Below are positions 46,901 through 60,340 of a DNA stretch of 64,000 bases, piece by piece. The notes under the pieces are model-generated. The model was given only the letters and a program-made list of their open reading frames with translations, was not told where the DNA came from and searched no databases. The position numbers were made by a program, and so were the translations under genes. The DNA comes from Rhamnusium bicolor (Eukaryota > Arthropoda > Insecta > Coleoptera > Cerambycidae), in the NCBI GenBank assembly GCA_029963845.1, contig JANEYF010003871.1:2338501-2402500 (forward strand), read 5' to 3'. Each line of letters starts with the position of its first letter. Position 1 is the first letter of the stretch.

Positions 46901-49079
46901 AAACCTGAGATTGCTCTATTATCAGAGATATTTCACTAACTCACTAGAACAGTGTCAAAACTTGTCCGCTTAATAAAACACTCTCATAAGGTCAGGAACT
47001 TATTTAACATGAAATAATTCTTTGATTATCACATCACTTTAAATTTTTTTTTACATACTAAAGCAGAGCTTGATAACTCTATAAAAAATTTCAGTTCATC
47101 TTTTTTGTGGGAAGGTATGACATTCGATATTTCTGTTTAATGATATAAGGCATGAACAACTACTGTTTCAACATAGTATACTACATAACGAGCATGAAAA
47201 CTGACACTTAGTACACGTGTGTTAGGAAAATAACGCACACGTATGGTCGTTAATTTTCACACCTATTACATTAAGTGAATATGGACGCTTTCTTGAGGGG
47301 GAGGGGCACAGGACATATACTTATTAGTTATGTCAAATATTCAACGATAAAATGAGTAAAATTTGTATTAAAAAATTGAAATTTGAGAAAAAATGATTTA
47401 TTGTTTTGTCTACAGACGATAAATTATTCCAAAAACTCTTAGGGTAAATAGCCCATAGAAACAATTTAAAGTAAAAAAAATGTTAAAGGCATTAGCACAA
47501 GTATTGCAAAATTTAACCATTTTCTTCAATTCATTCATTTTGTACTACAAAACAATAATAATTCATGTTTGACTATTTTTAAATCATCTGCATGAAATAG
47601 TTCAAACGACCTGAATCTGAAAAGATTATTTATAAAAACTGAAAATAAGGGGAGGGGGACAAGATTAGATCTCGGTCACTCCAAACTTTGTCAAATAAAA
47701 ATATAACTTAAAACTACAACTCATACTGATTCCTTTGATTAAGATAAGATGTAATAAGTAACTAACATTGTTTCATTGTTTATGACAGAAATGGATTTAT
47801 GTAATAAATCATAGACACGTTTTAAAATTATAATACGGTGAACCGATCTTGGCAAACATCTCTTAAACAAAGTATTATAAGAAAATACTTTATTAAGTAC
47901 AAAACCTTATTTATTACCAACAGTTTAAAAAACCAGTATCTCTTGTATAGCTTCAAATAAATTACAGAAATATATTTCTTTTTCGTTTATAACAATTCTT
48001 GTAGAAGATGTTAATGTCACTCAGTCCAACGAAAAAAAAAATAGTTCAAATGTAAGTTTGACTTCTCCGTTTAAAAATCCAGCCCTATCAGTTTAATTTC
48101 GGCATGTTTACATCTGTCTCCAATAAAGTTGAGACCGTGAATTGGACGAGAAAAGTAATAAAAACATTCTTCCGCCAAGTGCTGTGTGCTACAATTCCAG
48201 TCAGCTTTAAACCAGTTTAAATTTCCTTTAATCTGTCCCAGTTTTGTTATCTTCCTAGTTCCATACGACGACGTCGTAGAGTCGTTTTGTATGCAATTTC
48301 CTGAATTCTGAAGGCTGATGGAAACATTGGCGCATCGTCGATAACATCAGAAAGTTGGAATATGCAGTAGACTGAAAAATTAAATGCTGAGAAAATCTAA
48401 AGAATAGCTTTACAAAAATATGTAAACCTGTCAAATAATTGTTAGAATAAAATTATATGTTATTTGTTAATATAAACTTGGCTATCCAGTCAAAAAGGGG
48501 CTTGGTGTTTTGTGGTGATATTTCAGCGGTGCTTGTTTCCACCTCTTAAAATATGATCGTTCAACACAAATAGCCGCAAGCATCTCGCCCATTTTCATTA
48601 AATTCTCGACTTTTAATCATCACATATTTGAATAGTACTGTTATTAATATTATTTATATGTAGGTATTCCTGGAATTACAGATTTAGATGTAATAGAGAC
48701 ATTTGATCCATTTATATTAATATGATTGTTGGTTTCCACATTGTTCTGATTTTCACGAATGACTACATCGGCAGACAGTCATTTCTGTATTTTTGTTTGA
48801 AAATACCTTTTTTTAATATTTCCGTTTTATTCTGGATGCTGTCTTCTATATATCCCTCAGCAATAATTGTTGAGGATTTCCATCCCTCATGATGTTTGAA
48901 GGTAAGAATATCGGCTCCAGACTAGATAATAGTGATGCTGAATATCTCCTAAAGCTGTGACCCGTATATTCCTGAGGATTAGGTACCTTATGGTATTGAG
49001 CTATAAACTTGGTATTTTCGAAAATTTAATAATACCAATATGTTGGAGCGTACATTTTTCTTCTGGGTATTGTAGCTAC
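46901..49079. other. Intronic stretch
   Basis: AT-rich; nothing recognised over ~2.2 kb. Confidence 0.4.
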
Positions 49080-49380
49080 TAACGTAACAAGACCCGAAAG
49101 TTATTCTTTACGGGGCGATTTGGCAGTTTCTAGGAAGAACTCTAGCGAGCCCTGAAAGCCAATGAGCCCAGTAAAGACACTTTCTTGCTAGTTTCAAAAA
49201 ACTTTTTCATTTAAACAAAATTCATAAAATTCAACTGACATGTCAGACGATTACTTTCAAATAAGTATGGACTAATCATTTTTAATTGTTTTCGGATACT
49301 ATTGTTAACCAAAAGTGACATAAGGGATCGGAATGAATTTTTGATCCCATATATTACTTTACTGGGCTAGACTAGCAAAT
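49080..49380. repeat. Foldback MITE, partial copy
   Basis: Shares ACGTAACAAGA, TTATTCTTTAC and AAAATTCAACTGAC-type segments with the full copy at 39207-39765. Confidence 0.55.
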
Positions 49381-49989
49381 ACATATTTTCCACTTAAAAA
49401 ATTGATCGAAAACAATGAACTTTCTGAATGGTCACAAAAAAAATCCTTTGTGATTCACATAAGTAGAGCGAATAACAGCATATTTGTCGTTAATACTAAG
49501 TGGATTTATTCCATTAATTGTCTTACAAATAGGGAATGCCACTCTATTTGGCTTTTTACGTTATACGACAGACCAAGAAAAATAATTAGACACGTATATC
49601 AGGATTTTGCTATAAACTAATTTGGGAACTTGTTTGTGACACGAATTGTCTTTTCTACAATGATGACATTTTTTAATGCCTCTTAATTTTTATTTGCCAA
49701 ATAAAAATTTAAAATTGTACCGTAATCGACAGGTAGGTTATTAGCTTTTTCATATCCCGGTTACATTATAACTACAAATTTATATAATACACGTCAGCAC
49801 CTTTGACATAAACCAATTATTAGTAAACAAAACAAAGAGGTTATAGTCCTTATTCATACATGATATTGAGGTTCAACATTCTATTGCATTCCACTATGTA
49901 TATTTCACTCAGTTTCATTACAAAATATTATGTGCACTGTTGTCCATATGTCAAAAAATTACATGTCACGTCACATTCTCATTAAATCT

Positions 49990-50169
49990 CTTAATTCTTC
50001 GTTAATTTTACTCTTAATACATAATTGGAAAATAGTGTATTAATATTTTTTTTAAGTTCTTTTATATCATGTGCTTTCCAAAAACATTTTGGCAAAAATA
50101 GCATTCCCCATTACCGTAAACATGCTTTCAATATGGGTTTTCGATCAGGTACTTTAACGACCAACTTAG
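49990..50169 (-). pseudogene. Tyrosine recombinase (Crypton-like) fragment, C-terminal side
   Basis: The minus strand reads LVVKVPDRKP, then SMFTVMGNAIFAKMFLE, which continues the recombinase core from the fragment at 51163-51590. If the 990-bp insertion and one target copy are removed, the frames join as EKTKLVVKVP. Confidence 0.6.
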
Positions 50170-51159
50170 GGCCGGTTCCATCAAGCATTGTGAAATATTG
50201 CTTAATCAACTGTTACCTAACGATTCGTTAAAATTTAACGGTTGCTTAAGTACGTAATTGTTTTACCAACCATTTTTAATGCAGCGTTAGTTAACTACTG
50301 AATACATTTGGTAATACCGTAAAAACTGTCCAAATTTAGTGTTTTTCACCTTATTCGGTTACTGGACTGATAAGTATAGACACGGTCTGTGAACAGTGGC
50401 AATTGACAAGACGTTATTTTATTTTCTTAGGTGTGTTTATTTATTAATTATTACTGTGACGGGTGAGTATTTACTACTGTGGAGCGTGGATATTTAGTAC
50501 TCGTTCTAGTCGTTCTGTTAGTTACTTTGTGGATGTTGATTTCAAAGTAAGAAGCAGCAGAATAGAGGGGAAAAGGAAGATGGAAAGAACAACTAATTTT
50601 TCAAATCATCAAAAAGAATTGCTCTTAAATATTGTGGCTACTCCAGAAATAAAATATGTTGTGGAAAATAAAAGACGGAAAGGACCATCATTTATGTGTG
50701 TTGGATATTCTAACACAGGTTCAATTTCTCTTAAGACCTGTAACTACTTCTTTCAAAAGTCTATATCTTTCACGGAACTTTCCATCTTCCAATTCTTCAA
50801 ACAAGTTCTTCCTTACTCTTTCATGTCATTTTCTAGTAAGTTTTAATAATTCGACATTAAAAGCTTCCAACTTCACACATAATATAATATAACGCAAAAA
50901 AAAATTTCTTAAAGAATGTTTGACAGTTATCACCCATAAACCGTGTCTATATGTACTTATCAGTCCAGTAACCAAATAAGATGAAAAGCACTAAATTTTG
51001 ACAGTTTTTACGGCGTTGCCAAATTTATTCAGTGATTAACAAACGATGCAATAAAAATGTTTGGTGAAACAATTACGTACTTAAACAACCGTTAAATTTT
51101 AACGAATCGTTAGTTAACAGTTGATTAAGCAATATTTAACGAGGCTTGGTGAAACCGGC
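50170..51159 (+). mobile_element. Harbinger-like element with ~240-bp TIRs, TAG target duplication
   Basis: The left end is GGCCGGTTCCATCAAGC; the right end reversed is GCCGGTTTCACCAAGCC. Inverted similarity continues for about 240 bp (shared GTTAACAGTTGATTAAGCAAT-like, AATTACGTACTTAA and ACTTATCAGTCCAGTAAC-type blocks). TAG is on both sides (50167-50169; 51160-51162). Length 990 bp. It interrupts a Crypton-like recombinase ORF. Confidence 0.72.
50580..50846 (+). pseudogene. Myb/SANT-like (zeste-type) domain fragment
   Basis: ATG at 50580: MERTTNFSNHQKELLLNIVA, then YVVENKRRKG. It resembles the start of the Myb/SANT-like DNA-binding domain found in PIF/Harbinger accessory proteins and zeste-like proteins (NFT..EK.LLL.IV…ViENK). 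The rest of the frame diverges into non-conserved text. Confidence 0.5.
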
Positions 51160-51162
51160 TAG

Positions 51163-51590
51163 TCTTTTCTCACAATGTCATCACCCCATCGGTCATCATA
51201 TTGTAGAATTCTTCTTAACGACAAGCGACTGCCAAGCCCATTATTAACAAATCTCTCAACATTAAAAACTCTTCATCTACTGCTTCTGGTAAAAAAAGGT
51301 TCAATTTGTGCTATATCCAAAGCTTTAGATTTCTTAGCTCTATACTCAGTGAACAGTCTGTTTAAAAAAGCTTTTACTTTTTGATAATTGGTTACTTCTA
51401 CATTTTTCTTTACATTCAAAATCGCTTTAAGCATCGAAAACTTGGACCAGAGACCTAAATACTGGAAATTCTTTGCAATTTCAGATAGGCAAGCCAAAAG
51501 GACACTCACAAATTTCTGCTTTTGCCAGTGCATGAATAAATCATATTCTTTTTCATACACTTTCTAGACTTCGCAGGTAATAAATTCAAA
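51163..51590 (-). pseudogene. Tyrosine recombinase (Crypton-like) fragment, core-binding side
   Basis: Minus strand: YEKEYDLFMHWQKQKFVSVL, LACLSEIAKNFQYLGLWSKF, SMLKAILNVKKNVEVTNYQK, VKAFLNRLFTEYRAKKSKAL, then in another frame EAVDEEFLMLRDLLIMGLAV and ACR followed by a stop, EEFYNMMTD. The ACRxEEL box holds the first catalytic Arg of tyrosine recombinases. Frameshift near 51290 and a stop after ACR. Split at 51162 by the Harbinger-like element. Confidence 0.65.
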
Positions 51591-51969
51591 GAGCAATTGC
51601 TTGCTCCCTAATTTTCGGCGGAGTACCAGTAATAAAATTAGTTTTCACCCTCTTTGGGTATTAGGTCACTGTCCTATAAACTATTTGAAAATTTGTTGAA
51701 AATAAACCTCTGCGAGGATTACTCAGACGTTGGTTTTTGAAAGAAATGTTTTCCCTATCCAAAAATGTCTCATGCCTATGCAAATATTAATCAGAAAAAT
51801 TACATTTAAATGTCAAATATTTTAAATGCTTAAAAGTTGACGTTTCGGAATACTCTCTGAATCTGTTTAAAAACTATTTAGATTTATTTTTTTGGCTGAA
51901 TAGAAATCCATATAAATCCGTCCATTTATAGTCACATATGCGAAAATAACCAATCATAGCAACATTTAA

Positions 51970-52735
51970 CTACTGGTTCTATGCCACGGTCATCAGATCA
52001 ATGATAACATACCGATCCATCGTTTGGTGGCCAAAAGGAACACAACGGACGGCCAAAGCCAATCTCTGTGGATTGCACAGATTAGCATGCATGACCGTAA
52101 CGGGGGCAATTAGCACCACACCGTCAGCAGCATTGGAAATTCTCCAGCACTTACCTCCTCTTCAAATATAATTGGAGAGAGGGGCCAGGTGGGTAACCTA
52201 CAGACTGTAACAAACGGCCATTAATATGCCACAGACTAGTATCCTGGAGTGGAACAGATTGCTGGACGACACAGAGAATCACTGCATCCTGGAAATGCCC
52301 TCAGATCTATGCCTACAAATGACCAACTACTAGCTGACCTTCAACATCCTTTCTCCGGAAAGAGATAAGTGGGATCAGAATAAAGCTGACCTACTCAGGG
52401 CAGACAGTTACTGGATTACAAATGGCTCCAAAACTCCCGAGGAAACAGAAGCCGGAGTACATAGCTAAGGACCAAGGCCTACTCAGGCCTACGTTCATGC
52501 CATTGAACTGTGTATGCGAAGACTGGAATATATGCATTTTACACGCAGATCAATAAAAATTTTCTCAGATAGCCAAGCAGCTATAAAAGCTCTTGGCTCC
52601 TACCGGTATAATTCCAAAACGGTATGGAACTATCAGAAGAAAATCATTTGAGCAAAAACAACAAAGTGATTCTGGTCTGAATATATAACCACTCTGGTAT
52701 GGAAGATAACGAGTTCATATAACAATGACACTCTC
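51970..52735 (+). pseudogene. LINE remnant with RNase H domain (I/R1/LOA-like)
   Basis: The + frames show RSMITYRSIVWWPKGTQ, then NLCGLHRLACMTVTGAISTT, then PSAALEILQHLPPL, the C-terminal RT/linker of LINEs of the I group. Then come SYWITNGSKTPEETEAGV, AIELCMRRLEYMHFTRRSIK and IFSDSQAAIKAL, which is an RNase H core (TDGSK, SDSQAAIKAL). Several stops; no YADD region retained. Confidence 0.75.
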
Positions 52736-52784
52736 ATAATTCCCTAATGTTTCGAAAATTAAATGTTTCCATTTTTTTTAGTTT

Positions 52785-52890
52785 TTTTTTTACTTTTAAC
52801 ACTGGCAGGGTTTGCCACAAAACACCATATACTACTGCACTCGACGCGCATTTCGCCAACCAAGTTGGCGATGATGGGAATGATTCGACT
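52785..52890. repeat. Foldback MITE, partial copy 3
   Basis: TTTTAACACTGGCAGG, AAACACCATATACT and GCATTTCGCCAACCAA match the inner arm at 39395-39478. Confidence 0.55.
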
Positions 52891-54071
<1,181 letters not shown>

Positions 54072-54092
54072 CTTTTCTTGACCGTTATTATC

Positions 54093-54420
54093 AATTAATA
54101 TTGATAGTTTTTTTTGTGGGGATTTCGGTCAGGTATAACTAATTAATTTGTTTTTCTAACGTTTCGGTTTATTACACCATCATCAGAGAAACTATTATTT
54201 ATTAGGAATTGATTTTACAAATTTTTATTACATGTTGTTTGGTTGTCTGTTTTAACGAGTTGCGTTAAAACAGACAACCAAACAACATGTAATAAAAAAT
54301 TTTTAAAACAAATTCCTAATAAATAATAGTTTCTTTGATGATGGTGTAATAAACCGAAACGTTAGAAAAAAAATTTAATTAGTTATACCTGACCGAAATC
54401 CCCACAAAAAAAACTATCAA
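54093..54420. repeat. Near-perfect palindrome with ~160-bp arms
   Basis: Left arm 54093-54252 and right arm about 54262-54420, separated by a spacer of only ~10 nt. Only a handful of differences and small indels are visible. Each arm contains TGATGATGGTGTAATAAACC followed by GAAACGTTAG (minus strand 54157-54192; plus strand 54328-54364). It lies directly after the (TA)n tract. Confidence 0.85.
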
Positions 54421-57400
54421 TACTTATTAAAAGATAGAAGTTTTAATTCGTATAAATACAAAAAATCGACGTCTATACTTTCGACCGACTTGATCTTTAT
54501 ATTCTACTGCAGAAACTTCCAAATAAGTCATATCTAGTGTTCCACATGGTTTTAATTTACGCTCACTTATTCAATATTTTTATAATTAACTTGTTTTTAA
54601 TATTTGCCTTTTGCTATGTGTCAATGACATGAGGACCTACTTCACCAGTAGAAATGTAGGTAGTATTAACTCGCAGGAATATTTTAATATTACATGTCAT
54701 TGCTCATTTTTGACCATTCTGTTAAAATTTGGTGGTGCGAGTTTAGTTTCAACTTACTGCGAATTAATTTTTAATTAAAAACAAAATGCTGTGAAGTGAA
54801 GTGGTGTGAGCTCCACTGTAAACTGTCGGGCACCGTTCCTTTTACTTAAACAAATTTAGGTTATTTATATTTCAGACGTGTTATAGAAGGTAATTAAAAA
54901 CACTTTTCATACATTTTTTTCTTATTATCGCTCCACTTTTACTGTTCTCTTTTCTGTACTACACATAGTAATTTTGCGACTTGCACAGAAATTAACGTTG
55001 TATTAGGTGTGGAATATTGTTATCATGTCACCCACGACCTCTAGCCGAGTAGACGACGTAGCTTATCAGTTGTGAACAAAGTAAAAGAGGCACATTTTAA
55101 CAAAAGTTGGCCGACTGCAATACATGGACTATGAACGTTGCTGTCTTAGATTTATCATTGATGTTTCGGAAACGTTGTCATGAGACTGAATTATTAACGT
55201 ATAGATTAGAGTTATTTAACGTTTTATGGAGCACACATCGTAATGCTTGATAAAAACGGTAGAGGAAGAAGAAGAACTAAAACAAACAACCTAACCTAAA
55301 TTTTTGTTGTGTTATTTTTATTCTTATCATTCTCTTTGTCGGGTTCACTTCTCAGTATCAAAGGAGAGAGACTGGTCATTCAAATATTCAACCACTTTTT
55401 ACAACAAAAAGAGTCGTATATGGTGCATATTTTTAGAAAGGATCATACATAAACACAATCGAGGTTGCTTTACACAACTCCGCCATTGCGATGTTGATAA
55501 ATAAATTGAGAAAGAAAAATGCAAATTTGGGAGATTTTGGTCAATTTAATTATGTTACTTTAAGTTTAAAATCATCATTACATTGTGCATTTATAATTAA
55601 ATAATTCAAATTTGTGCATCTAAGAAAAAAACACATTTTTTCCAAAACATCAGTGTGGAGACGCGCTTGATTTTTCGGTCTGTATGTCTATATTTTACAA
55701 TGAACTGGTCCTCCTTGAAAAATATTGTTACCACGATCGAAATTCTTAAATGTACTGAAAACATCACAATAAAGCACGAGCAGAAGGCGAATCTCTACTT
55801 TCTATCTCTCTGAGTTTGGGAACAGCTATGGTGTTGATTACAGTAAACAGAGGTAGTCCAAACGTCTAATAATGTTTTTAATTAGAAAAATACACCTTAA
55901 AACTGCTAATTGTGGTGCAAAAGTTGCTTTCTGCGCAACGTTAGAACGACGTCGTTGGTCATCACTATCAGTCGCATGCCGATATTGTAACGATCCTGAT
56001 TTTATTCACTGAATTGATGCAAAAGAGAGTCGGGTAAACGTTGTTACGACGCTACCCAGCAACGTCAGGGACGCGGCGGGCAACGTTAATCTGATTTAAA
56101 ATGCTGCTTGGATAAACACCGATTTTTTTCCTTCTTTCTAGGATATGGCTAAGTTGTACGTCTTCCAAAACAAAATTCTGATAAATATTAAAACAAAATT
56201 TTCAGTTGTGGTAAATTAAAATAACGTCGTATTATGATTTCCAAATTTATCAGGCTTGAACAAAATAAAACCCTGGGGGAAGAGTGCCCCCTCTAAATCC
56301 GCGACTGCATATTCTGATTACAAAGAGTTTTCTTTAATCGTTTAGGTAAAGGCTAATTATATAATAAGAAAAAATACATAAGCTCAAAGCGTCAAAAAAT
56401 TTTACTGAATGAAGAATCTTAATCCTCACATAATTTTTCTCTTTTATGACGTGTATCATTATATTCGTTTTCAAATGGGTAGATTGGCAACTATTAATCA
56501 ACCGATGTCAAACAAAAACTATTCGGTTTGTTTGGTTTCAACGATTGTTTTCTGTAACCCTGAATTTGCGATGTGCAACCTAAAGAAATATACAAATAAA
56601 AATTATTGATATGTACAGAAAATACAGAATATTGAATTGAAGAAACTGAAACATACAAATAGAATAGTTTAACAGAACCAATGTTTGAGCAGATGCGCTA
56701 CAGTAGGTGTCAGATCAGGGCATTTTAAACATAGATGAGTGGGGATGTATGCACCTCTATCGATGTTACAAAATCCTCCTGTGAATTTATAACTCGATTT
56801 TAAATTACTTCGTTTTCGTTAAATTAAAAATATTCCTTTTTATTTTCAAATTGAAACCACCTGGGTAGTGAGTATGACGAATGCGACGCACACTATTACA
56901 TGACGAAAGAGGAGTAACTTGGGGTAACGATATGATCAGAAAGGTGGAGAAGATTAAGTTATCGGGAGATGATACTACAGACAAAGATAATTTGATTATT
57001 GATACTATAGATAATCATCCTCTAGATAAAAGTTTATCACTAATAAAAAGGAAACAAAACGGAAAAAGGGGTATCAGTTTGAAATTAAACAGTTGAAATT
57101 TTGAGATTCTGGTACCTCACTCTCCGTTTGAGCTCCCACTGTATGGCAGTTACTTTGGCATTTATGAGCGATAAACTTTTATATAGCGCTGACTATCTAT
57201 GGTCATTGCTTCTGACTGCTTCGGAATCTCGGATTTTGTGGCACGCTACGCGCTTCAATCTCATTTGAAGAAAGTTTAATAATCAGAACTCGTCGAGTTT
57301 CAAGTTTTCGTTTAAGATTTTCTAAGTAAACTTGGCCAAATTGTAATATTATGATATTATGCCCAATAACTTCTATGTAGCGCAGTTACAAATACAACTA

Positions 57401-57560
57401 ACGAGTTCAGTAATATAAAACGTTGACTTTTTGCGTTTTTATAAATAATAATGTTATTTCATAATTTGATAGAATTAGCATTAAGATTTAACAAATTTTT
57501 CTGAAGGAAATTTAACTTATATAACGCAAAATCTGTTGCAATTAAACATTTTTGTTCAAT
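54421..57560. other. Intronic stretch
   Basis: About 3.1 kb of AT-rich sequence without recognisable gene; small open frames lack any domain pattern. Confidence 0.4.
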
Positions 57561-57667
57561 TTAGGGCCGATCTTCCCATCTCCCAATTAAATTTCCATTG
57601 ACACAATTATATCCAAAGAAACTATCTACCGAATAAATTTAGTAGGAGAAGGATAGATCGGCCCTAA
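57561..57667. repeat. Short MITE (107 bp)
   Basis: TTAGGGCCGATCTTCCC at the left and its inverse complement (GGATAGATCGGCCCTAA) at the right. Non-coding; Harbinger-type ends are possible. Confidence 0.6.
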
Positions 57668-57893
57668 GAAAAGAAAAAGTGTGTATATATTATTGTGTAT
57701 TTATATAGCTCACACTGCGAACGTAATCTGTAGAGTAAATCCGGAAGTCAATAACTAAATAAGTATCCTTAGACTCCATTTTCAAAATTTTTAAAAACTG
57801 TTTCATACTCGCATCGTGAGAGTTTTTCCGTCTTAAATCATTATTTTCTAGACATCACCTCGGAAACTACTAAAATAAAAATTCTATTTTCAG

Positions 57894-58301
57894 GTAAACT
57901 GCGAGTCCAGTCCCCGCGTTATAATTCCAGGTCCCAATAAATATCTATACGTTAAGATCAGCGGTGGAATAATGAAACATTCAAGCCGCCTCGGAAACGG
58001 CACGTCTCGAATCATCTCGACGGGCCTACGTTGCGGAACATCCAATCGCATTAGAGTGCACACTGCCCTCTATACCGCCCTGATATGTCCTTACAGCGAG
58101 TCGTCCCGGCAGCACCTTGTCGAGGTGTTTTCTGAGGGTTGGAATGTCAAGAACAGTCCAGGACACGCCGTCGGCCAAATGGCTTTGGATCGGATTGAGA
58201 TTGATCGACTTGGTAAGGAGCTACCGAGGACCATTGTCGTTGAATTTTATGGGGAAGGAAACTGGAGAATTGGCGGTTATGTGGCTGGAGTTGGCGAGAA
58301 G
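57894..58301 (+). CDS. Host gene exon 4: third extracellular module, with an apparent 1-nt insertion
   Basis: The acceptor is ttttcag and the donor gtgagt. It opens in phase 0 with VNCESSPRVIIPGPNKYLYV, then GTSRIISTGLRC and LICPYSESSRQHLVEVF. Up to RTIVVEF the frame is clean. Reading on in the same frame reaches the donor in phase 0, which does not fit exon 5. If one T of the TTTT run at 58245-58248 is ignored, the next residues become MGKETGELAVMWLELARR. That is a much more domain-like ending, and the exon then stops two bases into an Arg codon, exactly the phase needed for 63640. I infer a 1-nt insertion, either a sequencing error or a real allele. Confidence 0.83.
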
Positions 58302-58479
58302 GTGAGTTATGATCTGGATCTAGTTAATAATGCATATTTCTTGACATGGAGATTAAAATTGAATTTAAAGCATAATTTTTTATATGGGACAATATGTTCC
58401 GAAAAAATTATTTAAAATTACATGTTTATGTTGAAAATCGTAAAAGTAGACGACTAAAATTAATGAGAAATATGGCATA

Positions 58480-59110
58480 AAATGAAAATGTAATAACTAA
58501 AAATTTTTTTGCTAATTATTATTTTCTAACTTTTTACAAAAAACTTATCACAGATAAGTACAACATATATCTTTTTAAACAATTACTTTCACGGCTATTT
58601 GTCAAAACGCTAAAACCTGATTTAGAAAAAAGAAATATGCATATATGTTCAATACGACTGACTTAATAATGTTATTTTTAATTCTAACTACTATGTTCAG
58701 TAAAACCAAAAATAAAATGAAACAAAAGTACTCACCAGCTGAACAATCACTTCAAAACTTTAAAACATTTCTGCAGCTTTGCTTCCCTCAGTATGGCCCT
58801 TTAAAAGTCTCGAAAGTATAGTTTACCTCAGATTTACTGGGCACATAAAAAATTTCGGCGTCTTTGATCTTCACCGCGTCATCAAACGCGCCGACATTTT
58901 TTGTGCCCAGTAATTCTCAGGTAAACTATAACTGCGAATCTCAGTAAATCCTAATGTAATAAATATTAATGGCTTCAGAGAACAGAATAATTGAAATTAT
59001 ATAGTGTAAATTCCCCATGCATAGGTTAGAATAATTTAAAACAAATTAGGTGTCCTCTTCTGGGTAAAAGTTCTATTAAAATATGGAATGACATGAAAAT
59101 ATAATAACTG
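58480..59110. repeat. Second copy of the 24.7-kb repeat family, inverted
   Basis: Shares TTATCACAGATAAGT, GGCTATTTG-CAAAACGC and CTTCAGAGAACAGAATAATT (inverse of 24830-24850) with the copies at 24395-25300. A small foldback (58818-58930) is nested inside it. Confidence 0.65.
58818..58930. repeat. Small foldback MITE nested in the repeat at 58480-59110
   Basis: TATAGTTTACCTCAGA… and …TCTCAGGTAAACTATA with inner TTACTGGGCACA / TGTGCCCAGTAA pairs; arms ~45 bp. Confidence 0.65.
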
Positions 59111-60340
59111 GGTCTAAACGCCCTGACCGTTTGCACTCAGTACCTGAATATCAATACAAATAATTAATTACACTAATTAAACTAAATCTATTATTTTTCA
59201 TATTCTCAAACGAAATTACTCTCGTATTACGATTTAAATTTAATGATGAGTTTCAGTCGCAGAATTTTCAATATTATCAGCCACCAATCTTCCATCATGA
59301 TTGAAGAGAAACATAAAATACATAAAATCCAGAAACCACTTACATTATCTCTCGGTTTCAATTTACTCAATTTTCCCTACCAGATTTGCCGGATGCAATG
59401 CGTGCAACCAACAAATCATGAGAAAATATTGCTATACAAAGTCTTTCCACTACTTTAGGATGGCAATAAATTTTATCATATCCTAGGGTGAACATCTTAA
59501 GGTGGATAGGTGGAATTCCGGAAGAGACTTTAGGCTATTTTTAAACTTTTAAATATCTTATTGCTCCTTTACGATCTCGTATATCGTCACTATTAGGAAC
59601 TGACTCAAAAAAATATATATATTTTCAACTTAGTAGCTGATTTAGATTTTTAGAAAGTGTTTTAAAAAAATGTAGTAATTTTGCCTTTAACTTATTTTTA
59701 TGTGTGTAGTAAAAATTATGAAATAAAATAATCTGTGTAATAATAATAATATATTTTCCCATATTTATATGTTCATCAACTAGATATTCCAAAATTTACA
59801 GAAGAAAAAATTAATATGGACTGTTACATCTGCCATCTATCATTTCTTGATAACTGTTTACTGCGACAACCCTTTAGTTCATGTGAGATGTAACGAAAAA
59901 TGGTCATCCTATTTACCCAACGACACAATGCTATTGGTTGTAATCATGGTTACAACCATATTCGACGTCCATTTTCAGGAAGCTGTTTTAAAACTTTTAG
60001 GCTAGTCAATTTAAAATAATATGTTCGACTAACGGAACTAATTCTGTCATGAAAACAATAGTGTTAGTGACCCTTAATGACAGACAAAAATGCTATATCG
60101 ATATCTTTTTGTCGATCATAGAAAAAAATTTCAAAAATCAAAATCAACACTAGTTTTTCCACCAAAAAATCAAGAGATCATTATTGAAAAAATTTCGTTC
60201 TCTATAAGGTAAGTGGATTTGGCACTACCTTCAAAGAATTTGAAAGTCAGCCAAGTCTGTTTAAAATGCTTTGACTCTTGTCACATAAAGACGGATCAAA
60301 CCGACAAGCTTTTAAATTGGAGTACCCTCTTCTACGAGGA
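59111..60340. other. Intronic stretch
   Basis: Nothing recognised with confidence; may include the flank of the next element. Confidence 0.35.

Noticed and set aside
54157..54364. Calling a functional hammerhead ribozyme as an annotated RNA
   Set aside because: Only the core-like strings are visible; stems I and III and a cleavage site were not demonstrated, so it is kept as a finding only.
58117..58305. Separate 62-aa ORF in exon 4
   Set aside because: Only its C-terminal part is meaningful, as the continuation of exon 4 after a 1-nt shift; it is not an independent gene.
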